64,000 nt of DNA from Daldinia sp. FL1419 (lineage: Eukaryota; Ascomycota; Sordariomycetes; Xylariales; Hypoxylaceae): NCBI GenBank assembly GCA_025201765.1, contig MU623397.1, positions 62,001 through 126,000 of the forward strand, given 5' to 3'. Below the pieces are notes generated by a model. The model worked only from the letters and a program-made list of their open reading frames with translations, searched no databases and had not been told where the DNA came from. Positions 35,101-46,406 of the stretch are shown piece by piece (within the stretch, counting starts at the first letter, position 1; the number at the start of each line of letters is the position of its first letter). A program made the translations under genes and the position numbers.

Positions 35101-35681
35101 ACTTCTAACTCCTTTACTTTTACCTCTCTTACCCTCTCCCATCCTCTATCATCTATTCGTTCATTGCAAACTCTAATTATCGACATGGCTCCCGTAGAAG
35201 ACATCAATGGCCCAACTGCAAAAAGGAAGTAGTAGGATTTTAGTATCTTGCATAGGCCAGAAAATCTTTTCGAGGTTTGCCGAGCTAGAATATTTAGACC
35301 GCGAGCCGCAAATTTAATCAAACCAAGTAGGATCTCTTTAAGGCTCAATTAGCTTACGAAGAGAAAGACAAAGAGCATAAGTTCTATATAAAGTAATAAG
35401 AGGCTTGATACCGGCTAACGTTCACATAGGTCGAGTTCATGCTACCAGTATCGCCAAGTGTAGATGTGGGCAGATGGGACACCACTACACTATTCTGGAG
35501 ACACAGTGGAGTGAGTGAATTTCTCGGGCCCAATCAGAAATAATGGCAACGTAGTGTCGCACGTAATGTACGATATTATTGGACGAAAATTATGACTTAT
35601 AGAAGCAACTTCTTGATAATCTTGTCCTGTGCATTTTTGGAGAGAATGCCCCCCTCGTTTTATAATACTCAAGCCAAACCG
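29116..35681. other. 6.5-kb gene-poor region of ordinary base composition
   Basis: No domain, no consistent exon chain and no transposon ends were found. The longest frame is 157 codons on the minus strand (29794-30267, listed with low confidence). Others, such as 30255-30605 minus, 34081-34434 plus and 34971-35348 minus, have no motif. Small features include a CTGCTTCTC triple repeat near 30722, a repeated 14-mer GTAGTTCCTAAACA near 32286-32311, and an AGGTACCTA cluster at about 34464-34510. A short ATG frame at 35185 reads MAPVEDINGPTAKRK and stops; it could be a decayed gene start, but nothing downstream is recognisable. Confidence 0.4.
29794..30267 (-). CDS. Unrecognised open frame, 157 codons (doubtful)
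   Basis: The longest open frame in the gene-poor region, starting MASVDDYGIG with an acceptable ATG context. Composition is mixed, with four Cys in the middle and a basic C-terminus. I see no domain, signal peptide or membrane segment, and no splice partner that extends it. It may be chance. Confidence 0.15.
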   Translation of the reverse strand: MASVDDYGIGFKRENTGALLTRRGYLSELSPVSNLRKCTCYTEQKLVEMLAKLSRHPCRSMDINWGRTTPTLYNPPRTNLHPIRYHDLNGWSACDNKAEELSRPRKAPAHQPPYENHVRRYLDSCNGGSRRLQGIPSVAMSCSLKRIFKAIKLPPFR

Positions 35682-37434
35682 ATGGCGATACTCCGCCCCG
35701 AATCTAAAATTGTCGTCGTTGGTTCAGGCGTATTTGGAATTTCAACGGCACTATGGCTTGCACGGTCCGGCTACAAGGACGTAACGGTCTTAGATATGCA
35801 AGATACTGCGTCAGCAGCCTACAATCCACTATTAGGCATTGACTCGGCGTCCGCTGATCTCAACAAGATCATCCGGTTTAGCTACGGATCCGAGATTGAG
35901 TACCAACGCTTAGCTACCGAAGCTGCCGGGTTGTGGGATGAATGGAATCGCGAGATCGCCGCGGCGCCGGCCGACAAATTACCGGATAACCTGAGAGAAG
36001 GTGATAGGAAACTTTGGTGGAACTCGGGGATGTTACGCATGAGCTGTGAAGCAGAGCTCGGCGAGTTCGAGATCGAGACGCTAGAAAATATGCGTCGTGA
36101 AGGTATTAGAGAGTTTCAGTTTCGGAGCGACGATGAAGCAGGTAGGCCAAGAGCATACAACGCATCTAAATAAATACACCAGTTCTAATCGCTCAATATT
36201 TGACGCAAAGATGTCTCTCGAGCGAAGGAGCGAGGCTGGGCGCATAAACTTGATCCATGCCGCCGGCAAGAGAGGTTCGGGACGCACAAGGCGGTCCTTG
36301 ATTCTACCGCTGGTTTCGTCTATGCGTACAAAAGCTGTGCTTGGGCCCAGCATCTCGCGGCGCAGGCCGGCGTAAAAATGATACTCGATCCGGTGCGTGG
36401 AAGGGTGGTTGATATCGGTACGAAAGACGATCGCTCGGTAGTGCTTACCGCTGACGGTCTCGAGCAGTGTTCTGATCTAGTTGTTGTGGCCGGTGAGCTC
36501 TCAATTTTTTCCCACTGGTTTATCCCCCCCTTTTCCTCCTACCTAGTATTTTCTTTCCCATGACCTAGATTTCTGTTTACTCAAATATTATATGCAGGTG
36601 GTGGATGGACCCCGTCTTTAATTCCAGAGGTTCAAGGTTTATTGGAGACCACCGCCGGTTCTGTGGCCAATATTCAGATTCCGAAAGATCGATCAGATCT
36701 ATGGGATCGATTCGCCCCGGAGAACCAACCGGTGATAACGTGGGGATCTCGACAAGGCAAAGACGTATATAGTCTTCCGAGAGATGAGAATGGTGTTTTC
36801 AAGATTGGTTGGAGGAGCACAAAGTAAGATAATTCATCTCATTCAACTCGATTTCCGCTTACTATATAATCAAAATTAAAATATTTAATAATAGGTGGAC
36901 GAACTTCCAAGATGTCGGCAGACGGCGGATATCAGTTCCCAAAACTGCACATATAACTGAACAAAAAGAGACTCGCATTCCAATCGATGCACTTGACGGT
37001 ATTAAAGGTTAGGGTTTGCGCATAACTCAATTCGTATCTCTCCACGTATCAGGGTCATATCACTAATCAATACAATAGAATTTATAAGGATCAACTTCCC
37101 CGAGCTCGTCCCTCTTGGAATCTCATCCACGAGACTCTGCTGGTACACCGATAGCATCGACAACTCGTTCGTGGTCGACTTTGTGCCCGGTCGTCCCGGA
37201 GTCGCCGTCTGCTCCGGAGGTAGCGGCCACGGCTTCAAGTTCCTTCCAATCCTTGGCCGCGAGGTGGTCAAAATCCTCGAGGGTAAGGGGGAGCAGACGG
37301 TGTACGGCCGGATGTGGCGATGGAGGAGTAGCACTGCTGCTAAACGGAATGGTCTGGAGGAGGGTGAGCAAGGTCCTAGGGTGCTTGCGAAGCAGAATAT
37401 GGCCGAGGAGAAGGATTGGAGTTTCGACGTTTGA
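35682..37434 (+). CDS. FAD-dependent amine oxidase, sarcosine oxidase/fructosyl amino acid oxidase family
   Basis: Five exons: 35682-36141, 36211-36492, 36598-36823, 36895-37007, 37079-37434, giving 478 aa; all four introns have GT...AG ends and keep frame. The N-terminal dinucleotide fold is IVVVGSGVFGISTALWLA (about residues 9-26). STAGFVYAYKSCAWAQHL and the C-terminal SGGSGHGFKFLP are hallmarks of the amadoriase, L-saccharopine oxidase and L-pipecolate oxidase group. The Cys in RLCWYTDSIDNSFVVDF is the likely covalent FAD attachment site. The reaction would be oxidative deamination of a secondary amine with release of hydrogen peroxide. There is no clear peroxisomal C-terminal tripeptide (ends SFDV). 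An in-frame ATG-like start at 35592 would add 30 hydrophobic residues but is less typical. Substrate cannot be decided. Confidence 0.85.
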
Positions 37435-38284
37435 TAACTAGGTATTTTTAATATAAGTTCCTGTTTACTTAATTTCGTTGGAGCTTCGGTACTTTAGGGA
37501 CATTATCGTATGTGGATGTTTCATACTTAAGGGGAAGACCATCACGGTGTCAGTTAATTACCTAACCTAGGTGCCTACATATCGAAGTGAAGGTTGCTCC
37601 ATTTTATCAATTAGGTATGAGCATCAACTTGTACGTAGAATATATATGTGCAAGTCCGGACATAGTTGCCTTTAATTCGCGATGATTCGATTCTAATAGT
37701 TTAGTTTCGAAAGGATACCCAGCCAATATCTTGATTCACACGGACTTCTTACTTATCTAAGTAACCTACTTTCCTATTCGATTTATTAGGTAGGTATATA
37801 TCCAATTTGGTCGTTCTCCTACTATATTTATTCTAGTGTATCATGGCTGCGTGGGCGCTTAATCCTTGCACATTCTCTACCCGTCACAGCCCTGTGAGAA
37901 GTTCATTGGTAACATCAGGATGTGAGGGGGAGTAATCCTAGCATGCCGTTTTATTTTGATTGGCTGGAGACGTATATATTCCAACCAATCCGGAAAGTAG
38001 AGTAAGGGGAAGACTACCCTTTAGTTTAGCTCCCGTGGAAACTCGATGGCGAATATGAACTTACGTGCATACTATGTACGGATTCGTTGGTATGCCCTGG
38101 CTCCGTTCACAATCTGAACCGATAATTCGACGTGCTGTCACCATCCGTGGTGGTGTTCATATTTTTATGTCCGATGCCGATCGATTCCCGGAGATGACTA
38201 GGGTCGATATATTCTTCACCTACAGGTTCCTCAGGTTTAAGATGGCCTTTCTCTTCTACTGATCCTTTCTTGCCGGCGCCTTGT
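37435..38284. other. Intergenic between the FAD oxidase and membrane protein genes
   Basis: Same-strand spacer of 850 bp. It contains ACCTAACCTAGGTGCCTAC near 37561 and TTAGGTAGGTA near 37788, members of the dispersed motif. No gene seen. Confidence 0.5.
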
Positions 38285-39700
38285 ATGTCAGCCAGTCATC
38301 TCACGATGCATCCAGGTCATCAACTAGCTTACGCCATGTGGGCGATGACGGCACTCTCTATTGCTTTAGCGGCTCTCCGACTGTATACTCGGATTCGAAT
38401 TGTCAAGTTCGTCGGCGCTGAGGATTATATGTATTCGTGCACCAGCGTACGTCTTTAAAGCCCTTGCCAATAGGCTGAATTGCTACCTAGGTACCTATCT
38501 TAGGTCCACAATCCAAGCTGATCCGTATGATAGATATTCTTCGTTTTGTTCACCATTTCGATACAGATCTCAGTCCATTACGGATTGGGCCAGAACTTCT
38601 GGATACTGAGTATCGATGATACCGCCAATGCCATCTTCTGGACTTACGTAGCGAACAGTTTCGCTATAACCGGGAATGCGATGGCTAAGTTATCGATGGG
38701 TTTATTTCTCCTTCGAGTTGTTCAGGCTAGGTGGCACAAGATCTCACTCTGGACTGCCGTTGCTGTTACCGCCGCTACATCTGTTACTCTCGTGATTATG
38801 CTATGGAACCAGACCACGCCGATAAAAGCGAGTTGGGATCCATTGAGAACACATGGAACCTGGAACATACGGATCCAACCCCTGAGTGTTGGGCTCGGAG
38901 GTGAGGTATATTATTTACTTACTTTTTCTAGGCAGAACAGGATTGACGATGGTTTTAGTTTGGTCCAGCATCTGTGACTTTTTCTTCGCTATATTTCCTT
39001 GGTTATTTATCCGTTCCCTTCCCATGTCCCAACGAGAGAGAGTAATGTTAGCAGGTGGTATGAGTCTCGGAGTAATGTAAGTCATTATGCCTATCTTCTT
39101 CCGACTTTCTTATTCACCTATACAGTATTTGAGTAACGACAAAAGGCGTATATATTGAAAGAAGCTAACCTAACTCTTATTCCTAGTGCCGGAGCTTGTG
39201 GTATTACTAGGACGATAGTATTATCCAAATTGAATGTGTTTAATTACACGTGTGAGTAGCAATTATCGGATCAAAATACTTTCCAACGCCCTAATAATAA
39301 CACACCCTTAGTAAACTTCGTGCCTTATTTTGCCTGGGCTGGTGCAGAAATCGCCGTGGCTATGGTTTGCATTGGTGTTCCCACCCTACGCCCGCTTTAT
39401 CTCAAGACGAAGGACTTTGTAAACACGTACTCGAGCCACTGTCGGAGCAACGGTACGGGTGAGCTACCCCGGTATACGACGTACAAACGCAAAGGTCATC
39501 ATGAATATCCCCGAGCTCGAGATTCCGGGTACTCCCAGGCTTCTAATCTGTCGAGACCGCCGATGGCATATACCGACGTACGGAGCGACAGTATAGATGG
39601 GATATTGCCAGATAATCATAATCAACAGGCTGGGGTGATATGGGTCAAGAATGAAGTTCGAATTCAGGAGGATGTTGCCGAGTGGCCGCTGCGGAATTAA
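38285..39700 (+). CDS. SAT4/fungal rhodopsin-type seven-helix membrane protein
   Basis: Proposed exons: 38285-38446, 38534-38900, 38932-39076, 39187-39251, 39312-39700, about 375 aa. The TTG at 38270 is not needed; the ATG at 38285 precedes MSASHLTMHPGHQLAYAMW and the first helix. Helix 2 is restored by starting exon 2 at 38534 (IFFVLFTISIQISVHYGLG). Later landmarks are FAITGNAMAKLSMGLFLLRV, ICDFFFAIFPWLF, AGGMSLGVIAGACGITRTIV and EIAVAMVCIGVPTLRPLY, all typical of the fungal family with VHYG and PxLRPLY motifs. The C-terminal 90 residues are hydrophilic. Intron 2 as drawn is only 31 bp; an alternative donor at 38886 gives 46 bp and removes five residues. Function of the family is largely unknown; members occur in metabolite clusters and as putative receptors. 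Confidence 0.75.
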
Positions 39701-40860
39701 TTCTGAATTAATTCTTGGGGTGGTGTGATGGTTGCTTGCTTGGATACAGTAGAAGATGAGATAGATGTTTACCGACACTGACGCAAGTCAATCTAACTAC
39801 TAGTTTTCTTTTTTTTTCTTTTTTTTTTTCTGTTACTTCTAATCCAATACTATAGAATGATTTAGTTGAATCCAGAGACCCTATAATTGTATAGGGTTGA
39901 AATTCTGTACCGAAAATATTGGTTGTTAGCCTATTGTAAGTTGTTTACTAGGTAGGTACCTACCTACATAACAGCAATAGCACACATAATATACTAGGTT
40001 AGGTACCTACCTACCATGTATCTAATAATTTGAAAGCACATGACGTAAGTAATGCGGGTTAATACATGTGCAACATTCAATCTAATATTAGAAAATTGTG
40101 GCTTTAATGTTCTTTATATTGGATAATTAAGAGGTGCTTCACATTAGTTACTTCGACACCATTCTTGCCTAAATGTTCCAAGTTGCTGGGCACTAGTTAA
40201 AAAAAAAAAAAAAAAAAAAAAAAGAATGCCCATGTTTAGTCTGAACTACATACATGTACCTGAACTACCGGGCAGCCGGGCACCTAGGGTCTTGTACCTA
40301 CAAGTTACCTAGGCATCGGGCACAAGTGTAAGGTATGAGGTCACCGCAGTTGCTGCACTACCAAATATGGAAGTAACGTAAGCGCGGGGCAGGTAGGTAA
40401 GTAAGTACCTTTACCTACTTGGCTCCACATAGATCTGAGGAACGGCCGCTAACAGTTGTCAGTTGAAATTGTTGACCAATCTCGATAAAGAAAAGAAAGG
40501 AAAAAAAAAAAAAAAAAAAAGCGTACCTAGTGTACCTAATCTGAAAAATAAGAAAAAAAAAATTCTCGGACTTTTGGTCCCCCCGCCAAAGCTGCTGCTT
40601 GAAGCTGCCCCGAAACTTCCTCCACCACCATCCGTCGTTCATCTCAGATAAACCGACTTATCTTAAAGTAGGAACTAACAACCCACAGTTACAATCATTT
40701 TTTTTTTTCAACTCTGCTTCGTTAATTATTCTCACTACTGACCGAAAAAATAAAAAACCTAACAGTACAGTACCACTTTTCCATCTCAGTTGCTAGGTTC
40801 GCTGACATTTGCAACTTTGCAACTACTTCCTTGACAATTTATTCTCCACTATTAAATCCG

Positions 40861-40922
40861 TTCTAGTCCCTCATATTTCCTCTATTCTACTTCTCCCCTC
40901 CATCACTCCCCCTCCTTCTCCT
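40861..40922 (+). promoter_or_regulatory. C/T-rich tract upstream of the BTB gene
   Basis: About 60 bp almost entirely pyrimidine (for example TTCTCCCCTCCATCACTCCC). CT boxes often precede transcription starts of well-expressed filamentous fungal genes, so the transcript probably starts a little downstream, leaving a 5' leader of about 330 bp. Confidence 0.45.
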
Positions 40923-41042
40923 GACTGCGATAACTACTTGGTTTGTCCCTGGATCAACTCCGAATCGATTCTGGCATGGTGTAATTAATTTTTATGACAT
41001 CTTTGAGCTCCGGCTGAGTTGCAATTTCTTGGGTCTGGTTCT

Positions 41043-41228
41043 ATGGCCACGATCGGATGCCTGATACCCTGCACATCCCACTACGCACATCCCGGACCTC
41101 CTGCGCTCACCAGCTTTTCAGCTTCCTCTAATCCTAACGACGCCTATCATCTCTCTAAAGTTTTAGGGGCTTCCCTTTGGAATCGATCTCCGGCTGTCTA
41201 TATCAGTCTCGTCGACCAAGGTTGGTGA
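41043..41228 (+). CDS. Possible upstream ORF, 61 codons, in frame with the BTB gene
   Basis: ATG at 41043 (MATIGCLIPC) runs to TGA at 41226-41228, 24 bp before the main ATG and in the same frame. If the leader starts near the CT tract this uORF lies within the mRNA and could modulate translation. No domain is visible, so it is not clear that the peptide matters. Confidence 0.3.
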   Translation: MATIGCLIPCTSHYAHPGPPALTSFSASSNPNDAYHLSKVLGASLWNRSPAVYISLVDQGW

Positions 41229-41252
41229 GAACTTGGACGTCCCTTTTTCATC

Positions 41253-43790
41253 ATGGCACCCCACAAGAGCCAGACCAAGCCGGTAAAGGCCGTTACCAGT
41301 CATTCGAAGAAGCCGGTGTCCGTAACAGCATCGACTCGACCCGTTGTTTTGCCCGCTATCCCTCTTCCTATGATTCCTAAGCAAAACAAATCAAGCAAGC
41401 GTAACCCAACTGCTTCTTCGTCCAACGGTATCCCGGCTTCGTCTCTCGAGGCTGCCCTGGTTGATCACGCCGATCACGTTCCGGCGCCTGATGCCAAAGC
41501 TCCTCAGTTAGCCAAGACCTCCGAACATCAGGTCAACGGCTTCAATGTGGAGAAGCCCGAACACGCCATCAACCCGGTCAAGCTTAGCAACGGCATGCAC
41601 AACGGCGACAACAAGGATTCTAGCATCCCCCCGCAGGTTAACGGTATCGCTGAAGCAAACAATAGCCATCACCATGCGCCATCTTCTGCTACTTTCTCAC
41701 CTGACGCTGAATCGGTTGTTGGATCTAGTTCTGCCTCGGCGAATGGCAATACCAATCAAGGTAACCCACATCTGGAGTCAATACCCTCTCCATTCGACTT
41801 TAGACTCTTACAGCTCATAGGCGCCCACGATGCACCTCGACATGTCTTGCAGCGCCAATCTGCAACCTCGCCCACTATCCTGCCCGACCAACAGCCACCT
41901 TTTCATCAACCTCAACAGCCGCCGACCCACCCTCTTCAACAACAGCTGTCTTCCGACCAGCTTCCCGATCCTGCGAACCTCCACGGACCGCCCCACATGC
42001 ACCATTACCAGCACCACCCCCATATGAGCAACAGTGGAGGTGTCGTCTTTGGTGGGTTTGCCGGTTCTCATACCCCGTCGCCGGCTCCTCCGCCTAACGG
42101 TTTTATGCCGCCTTCTCTCCCACCCGTATCTGTAGACGGTGACGGCCACATTCGCTCGCAGCCGAACGGCCATCACCATGCTCCGTCCGGAAGCAACTTT
42201 CCGGGCCCTATCAATACCCAGTTTCGACCCGACATGGTATCCGCATCCAACATTGACGCGTATGGACAGGTATCAGGTCATATTCCCCATCCTCCTTTTG
42301 ATCCCTTTTCGCCTACTGGGGGTCGCTTTGGTATCTCAACTCCCCACAGTCTCCACGGCTCCCACGCTTCGGGTGAGCCGAACGGTGTCGAAAACGGATC
42401 TATCCCCCCTTACCCCCCGAATGGCATGCCGTTTGGTAACCACGCTCATCACGAGCATCCTGTCGGACACCCGCACCCGACCCCCCATTTCCCGCCCTTC
42501 ATACCTCTCGAGCATTTCAGCCGACATCCCAGCTTTCTTGACCCGGGCTTGAGAGACAGCATCATATATTTCCAGGACCAGTTTGACAGCCGCGAACTTA
42601 CCGATTGTGTCTTAGAGCTAGTGTCTACCAAAGGCTTACACCACCCTGTCAAGATTACCGGCCATAAGCTCATTCTCGCCCGTAGCCCAGCGCTTAAGCA
42701 TCACATCATGGCTGCTCGTGCTACGGATTTGGGTTCCCAGACTATCACACTCGAGTCGGACGACTCGTATCTACGTTCCGATGCGTGGTGGAGTGCCGTG
42801 CGACGACTGTATCTCTTCCCACTGCTCAACCCTGCCATGATGGCTGACGTGGCAAGTGGCTTGCACTTCGCCGACGGCAAGACCGATCGGTTTGAATTCT
42901 GTCTAGGTTATGCTGCCGCGGGCCATCTTCTACATATGCCCGATGTCTTTATGCGGGGCCTACAGATGGCTGCCGATTTTATCACATGGGACACTATTGA
43001 AGAAGCACTGGGATTTATCTTCGAAGGCACCACCCTACGACACGTCAACTACGACAACGATCAAGACGTTGAGCTCGACTTTGGATATGGCCCTGATGTA
43101 AGATTCCTCTTACAAGCTGCAATGAACTTCCTCATCAATGCCTTCCCGCCGAATTTCGAGCTAGACCACTCAGTCGCAGACCCGCCGAAGTTAGCTCGCA
43201 TCCCGGCGATACCGATCAACGCAACCTCGCCTACGGGCGGCATGACTCCTACCATTGCTAGAGGCACGAATATGCGTGGCGCCATGAAGCCCAATCGCCT
43301 ATCTAGTATCAAATTTGGAGACCTACCGGCTGCTTTGCCTGAGGATGGTGCACCCCTTTCGCGCGGCCCTGCCAAATGCTCCCCGGTTCTATCGCGTATC
43401 TTACTAAACTTGCCCTTCCAGGAGCTTCGCGTCGTGCTTACATCCGAGAGCGATGGTGCTTCGGGCTGGAATACCGCTCAGGACCGGTACCACGCGGTTA
43501 GCGACGTCGTGGCTGAGAGAGAGGCTAGACGCATACGAGCAGTTGAAGCGATTCGTGTAGGTGTTATTCCCAACTCCTTAGAAATCCAGCAGCGACTATC
43601 AGCTCAGCGACGTTACGCCATCGTCGAGCCCTGGGATGTTCTAAACTGGCAGGAAGAAGCAATCCAGCCGAGAGGAGCCGAAGTGCCTCGGATCGTACGT
43701 AGATGGGTCCCGCAGTTTTCTGCCGTCTCGGGGCTACCGCAACAGCAGCCGCTACCCCAGCCGTATAGCGTCCCTGATTCTATGGTTTAG
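41253..43790 (+). CDS. BTB/POZ-domain protein with long low-complexity N-terminus
   Basis: A single-exon frame of 845 aa. Residues 1-420 are low complexity: Ser/Asn/Lys-rich first, then Gln/His/Pro-rich with repeated HHP, NGH and PPNG runs, likely disordered. Residues about 445-610 form a BTB/POZ-like fold: FDSRELTDCVLELV, then HPVKITGHKLILARSPALKHHI (the conserved H-K-x-x-L-x-x-x-S core), and a helical segment to GLQMAADFITWDTIEEALGF. The C-terminal 200 residues are conserved-looking, with a Trp/Pro-rich end (VEPWDVLNWQEEAIQP). BTB domains mediate dimerisation and often Cullin-3 or transcriptional partnership, but the specific job of this fungal protein is not known to me. The start is supported by the ATG context TCATCATGGC. 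Confidence 0.8.
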   Translation: MAPHKSQTKPVKAVTSHSKKPVSVTASTRPVVLPAIPLPMIPKQNKSSKRNPTASSSNGIPASSLEAALVDHADHVPAPDAKAPQLAKTSEHQVNGFNVEKPEHAINPVKLSNGMHNGDNKDSSIPPQVNGIAEANNSHHHAPSSATFSPDAESVVGSSSASANGNTNQGNPHLESIPSPFDFRLLQLIGAHDAPRHVLQRQSATSPTILPDQQPPFHQPQQPPTHPLQQQLSSDQLPDPANLHGPPHMHHYQHHPHMSNSGGVVFGGFAGSHTPSPAPPPNGFMPPSLPPVSVDGDGHIRSQPNGHHHAPSGSNFPGPINTQFRPDMVSASNIDAYGQVSGHIPHPPFDPFSPTGGRFGISTPHSLHGSHASGEPNGVENGSIPPYPPNGMPFGNHAHHEHPVGHPHPTPHFPPFIPLEHFSRHPSFLDPGLRDSIIYFQDQFDSRELTDCVLELVSTKGLHHPVKITGHKLILARSPALKHHIMAARATDLGSQTITLESDDSYLRSDAWWSAVRRLYLFPLLNPAMMADVASGLHFADGKTDRFEFCLGYAAAGHLLHMPDVFMRGLQMAADFITWDTIEEALGFIFEGTTLRHVNYDNDQDVELDFGYGPDVRFLLQAAMNFLINAFPPNFELDHSVADPPKLARIPAIPINATSPTGGMTPTIARGTNMRGAMKPNRLSSIKFGDLPAALPEDGAPLSRGPAKCSPVLSRILLNLPFQELRVVLTSESDGASGWNTAQDRYHAVSDVVAEREARRIRAVEAIRVGVIPNSLEIQQRLSAQRRYAIVEPWDVLNWQEEAIQPRGAEVPRIVRRWVPQFSAVSGLPQQQPLPQPYSVPDSMV

Positions 43791-46406
43791 CTGACCGATT
43801 GGCACGCTATGCGACGAGCTCACGAGTGAACGATAGTGTGCGTTAGTACAGGGTTAGCGAAGTTTCCTACGTAACATGACAAAACAGTTTTCTGATATTG
43901 ACTTTTCCGGTTCGGATCTTCGTCGGCATTGCGGTCGGCGTTCATTGGTGTATGACTTCTGCCCTTTTTTTTTCGTGGACATACTTAAGCCAGGTGAGAC
44001 TGGTGGGTTGGTTTGGTATCGCCTCTCCATGCATACCCAACAGTCCCGGTCGCCTAGGTTTAGCAGCATATCGAGGATTGATTTTTTTTTTACCAGAAGG
44101 AGAAAAAAAAGAAAGAAAAAAAAGAAAGAAAAAAAAAGGAGAGGGATGTTTTAACCTAAGCTGGTTGGCCACGGACATCATGCAGGTGTAGATGGCCGGA
44201 CCAGAGGGGAGTTTAAGTCGTTAGACAGTACAGGATTAAGGACGGTAAAGATCAGGTTGAGGAAAAAGAAAAAATCGGCATTCTTCACATAATACCCCAT
44301 TCCCCCTTTGCAGATGGATGTTTCTGCAATTATTGTTCGAGCATGGTATCATAAGCCCCGGAGTTTGGCGGATTGCGGGTGGACTTACATTTATCTATCC
44401 CGAGGGAATTGCTTTAGCTGGTTTGATTCATAGACCTTTTACTCAGGGTACATGGTCACGATGAACGGATTCGAGAATTACGGCGCGGCGAAGCGCAGAT
44501 TAAGGATAGGCTAGAGGATATTGAAAAACGGTACTGTTGCCGGACTGGCTCTTGATAGGGTCTATGTAGCCTTAGATCAACCAAAAGTGTTTTTTCCCCG
44601 CGATAACTTGTCTCTGCTGTTGAAGGTGGTGGTGATGATATTTGTGACCTTTGATGCCCACTTACGTGATTGGTAAGGAAATGACATAAAGTCTGACGGC
44701 ATTTCTAGTATTCCAAAGCAAGAGATAATCTAGAAGAGGGCTATTTATTGTCTGAGTGGCCAGTCGTATAAATAGGCACCTAGGTTAGGTATGTTCCCCC
44801 CCTTTTATACAAGAAGCGCTACCAAAGTCTACGACTTGTTCAAATTACACTAGAACTCCCCATCTTCAACACAATATTAAAAACGAACAGTCAAGCAACC
44901 TGGTTAACTATATTGGTATTCTAATATATATATTACTTTTAAATAGTCTCGAAAATGGCTTTTTGAGCATTATCTGGATAAAGACATGTCTAATCTAGTG
45001 GTTTCCCCTGACGTCTTTCCTGCTACCTTGGGTATAACCTTAAATATGAGGTAAATATACCACGTTTCTACTTAGGTAAGTATATAAATTAGTTAGAGAT
45101 GTATCGCGAGATAGGATAAACTATTTGGTAATCCTTTTCGATAATTTATTAATTTTACGATTTTATAATATCAATTGTGCATTGAAATAAGAATCTTTGG
45201 TGTAGTTCAAGTTATCGCGATTTTATTTGATAATTACCTCTATGTAAGGGACTATAGATACGGTATGGGGTAACTACCACATCTACTAAGCCCCATTTAG
45301 CACAATTGCCGAGATGATATCTTCAAGTCTTATCGATCTCGACTATTTTGCTACCTACCTAATTATACCCCATATTTTTAAGACGCGATTACATAGTAGT
45401 AACTACGTACAGGCCGTGTGAGTCAGTTTATATGTAGTTGTGGCTTACCCCATAGTCTATTAAAATAAGGGAAGTTAGAAGGCACAAAGTTTAGAAGGTG
45501 CAAAGCGCTCCAGAGCGCTATGCGGAGTACTAAAAAGCTTCTAGATTCCAACCTAGCAGCCTAGGTACTTTAGAATCTAAAAGTTTAGTTTCTAAGAAAC
45601 ACACAACCTTTTTTCGCCCCGAAAGCTGAGGTTTCATTAGTCGATAGCGTATTTTCTATCGGTCTCTCCATGCATATTAGTGCATCGCCTCGCGCGGGGA
45701 AGGCCCAGGAAGACCTAGGAAGTCCCAGAATTTCAGAAGACCTCAGGACCCTAAACGTTTTAGTCTAGACCCATGACGTCGCATTTCGGCGGGCGAAGGA
45801 ATCCCTCAACCAATACGAGACGGAAGAACCCCTGTTTGGATCGACAGGTCAAGCTATCGTCCCTGTAATTAATACACTAGAGGCTCCGAGGATCAAGCTT
45901 TTACCGTTCGCGTGCTGCTGTACCGACTTTGACCATATTTGGTAACTATACGCTGAATGGGATCCACCGCGCTGGCGAACGACTAGACAAAGAGAATAAT
46001 GTAATACGCTCGAGTAGGGATGCTGATAAGAGGTAACTGAAGAACTATGAACTAACGCAGGGGCGGGAAATCTGGATTATCGATGATCTGTTGGATCTTT
46101 TCCTCCTTCTCTTCTGCTTTGCTTTCTTCTTACTTTTTACTTTTTACTCTTCTTCTCTTCGCCAGTCGGGCTAATATAGAAATATAGATATAACAGCATA
46201 CGCCGTTTTACAGTATCGCTTATGGTATTGTGCGGATATAACTAGAGTCTTGAAAACTACGTTAGCTCCCCAACAGGACGAACCCCGAGCAGTTACCTTC
46301 GGCTATAGTTACAAGAAGTGGCTGACTTGAACATTCTTATCTTTCGAATAAGAGAGGGGAAAAAAACGAGGGGATACAAATGGTACTACAATAAGTATCA
46401 ACGACA
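43791..46406. other. 2.6-kb intergenic region, no gene found
   Basis: 3' side of the BTB gene and promoter side of the permease gene. Overlapping frames at 43854-44191 arise from T and A/G-rich simple sequence (44080-44142). A TATATATATTAC stretch lies near 44924. Several CCTAGGTA words are present near 44778 and 45560. I see no motif. Confidence 0.45.

Larger units (their letters stand above)
39701..41252. other. Long 5' region of the BTB gene
   Basis: It contains homopolymer A runs (40200-40223 and 40501-40520), AGGTACCTACCTAC clusters near 39952-39966 and 40001-40014, a C/T-rich tract and an upstream in-frame ORF (both listed). The minus frame at 40415-40642 arises from the A runs and is not credible. 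Confidence 0.5.

Noticed and set aside
40415..40651. Frames on both strands with poly-Phe or poly-Lys
   Set aside because: They come from the A20 and A9 homopolymer runs.
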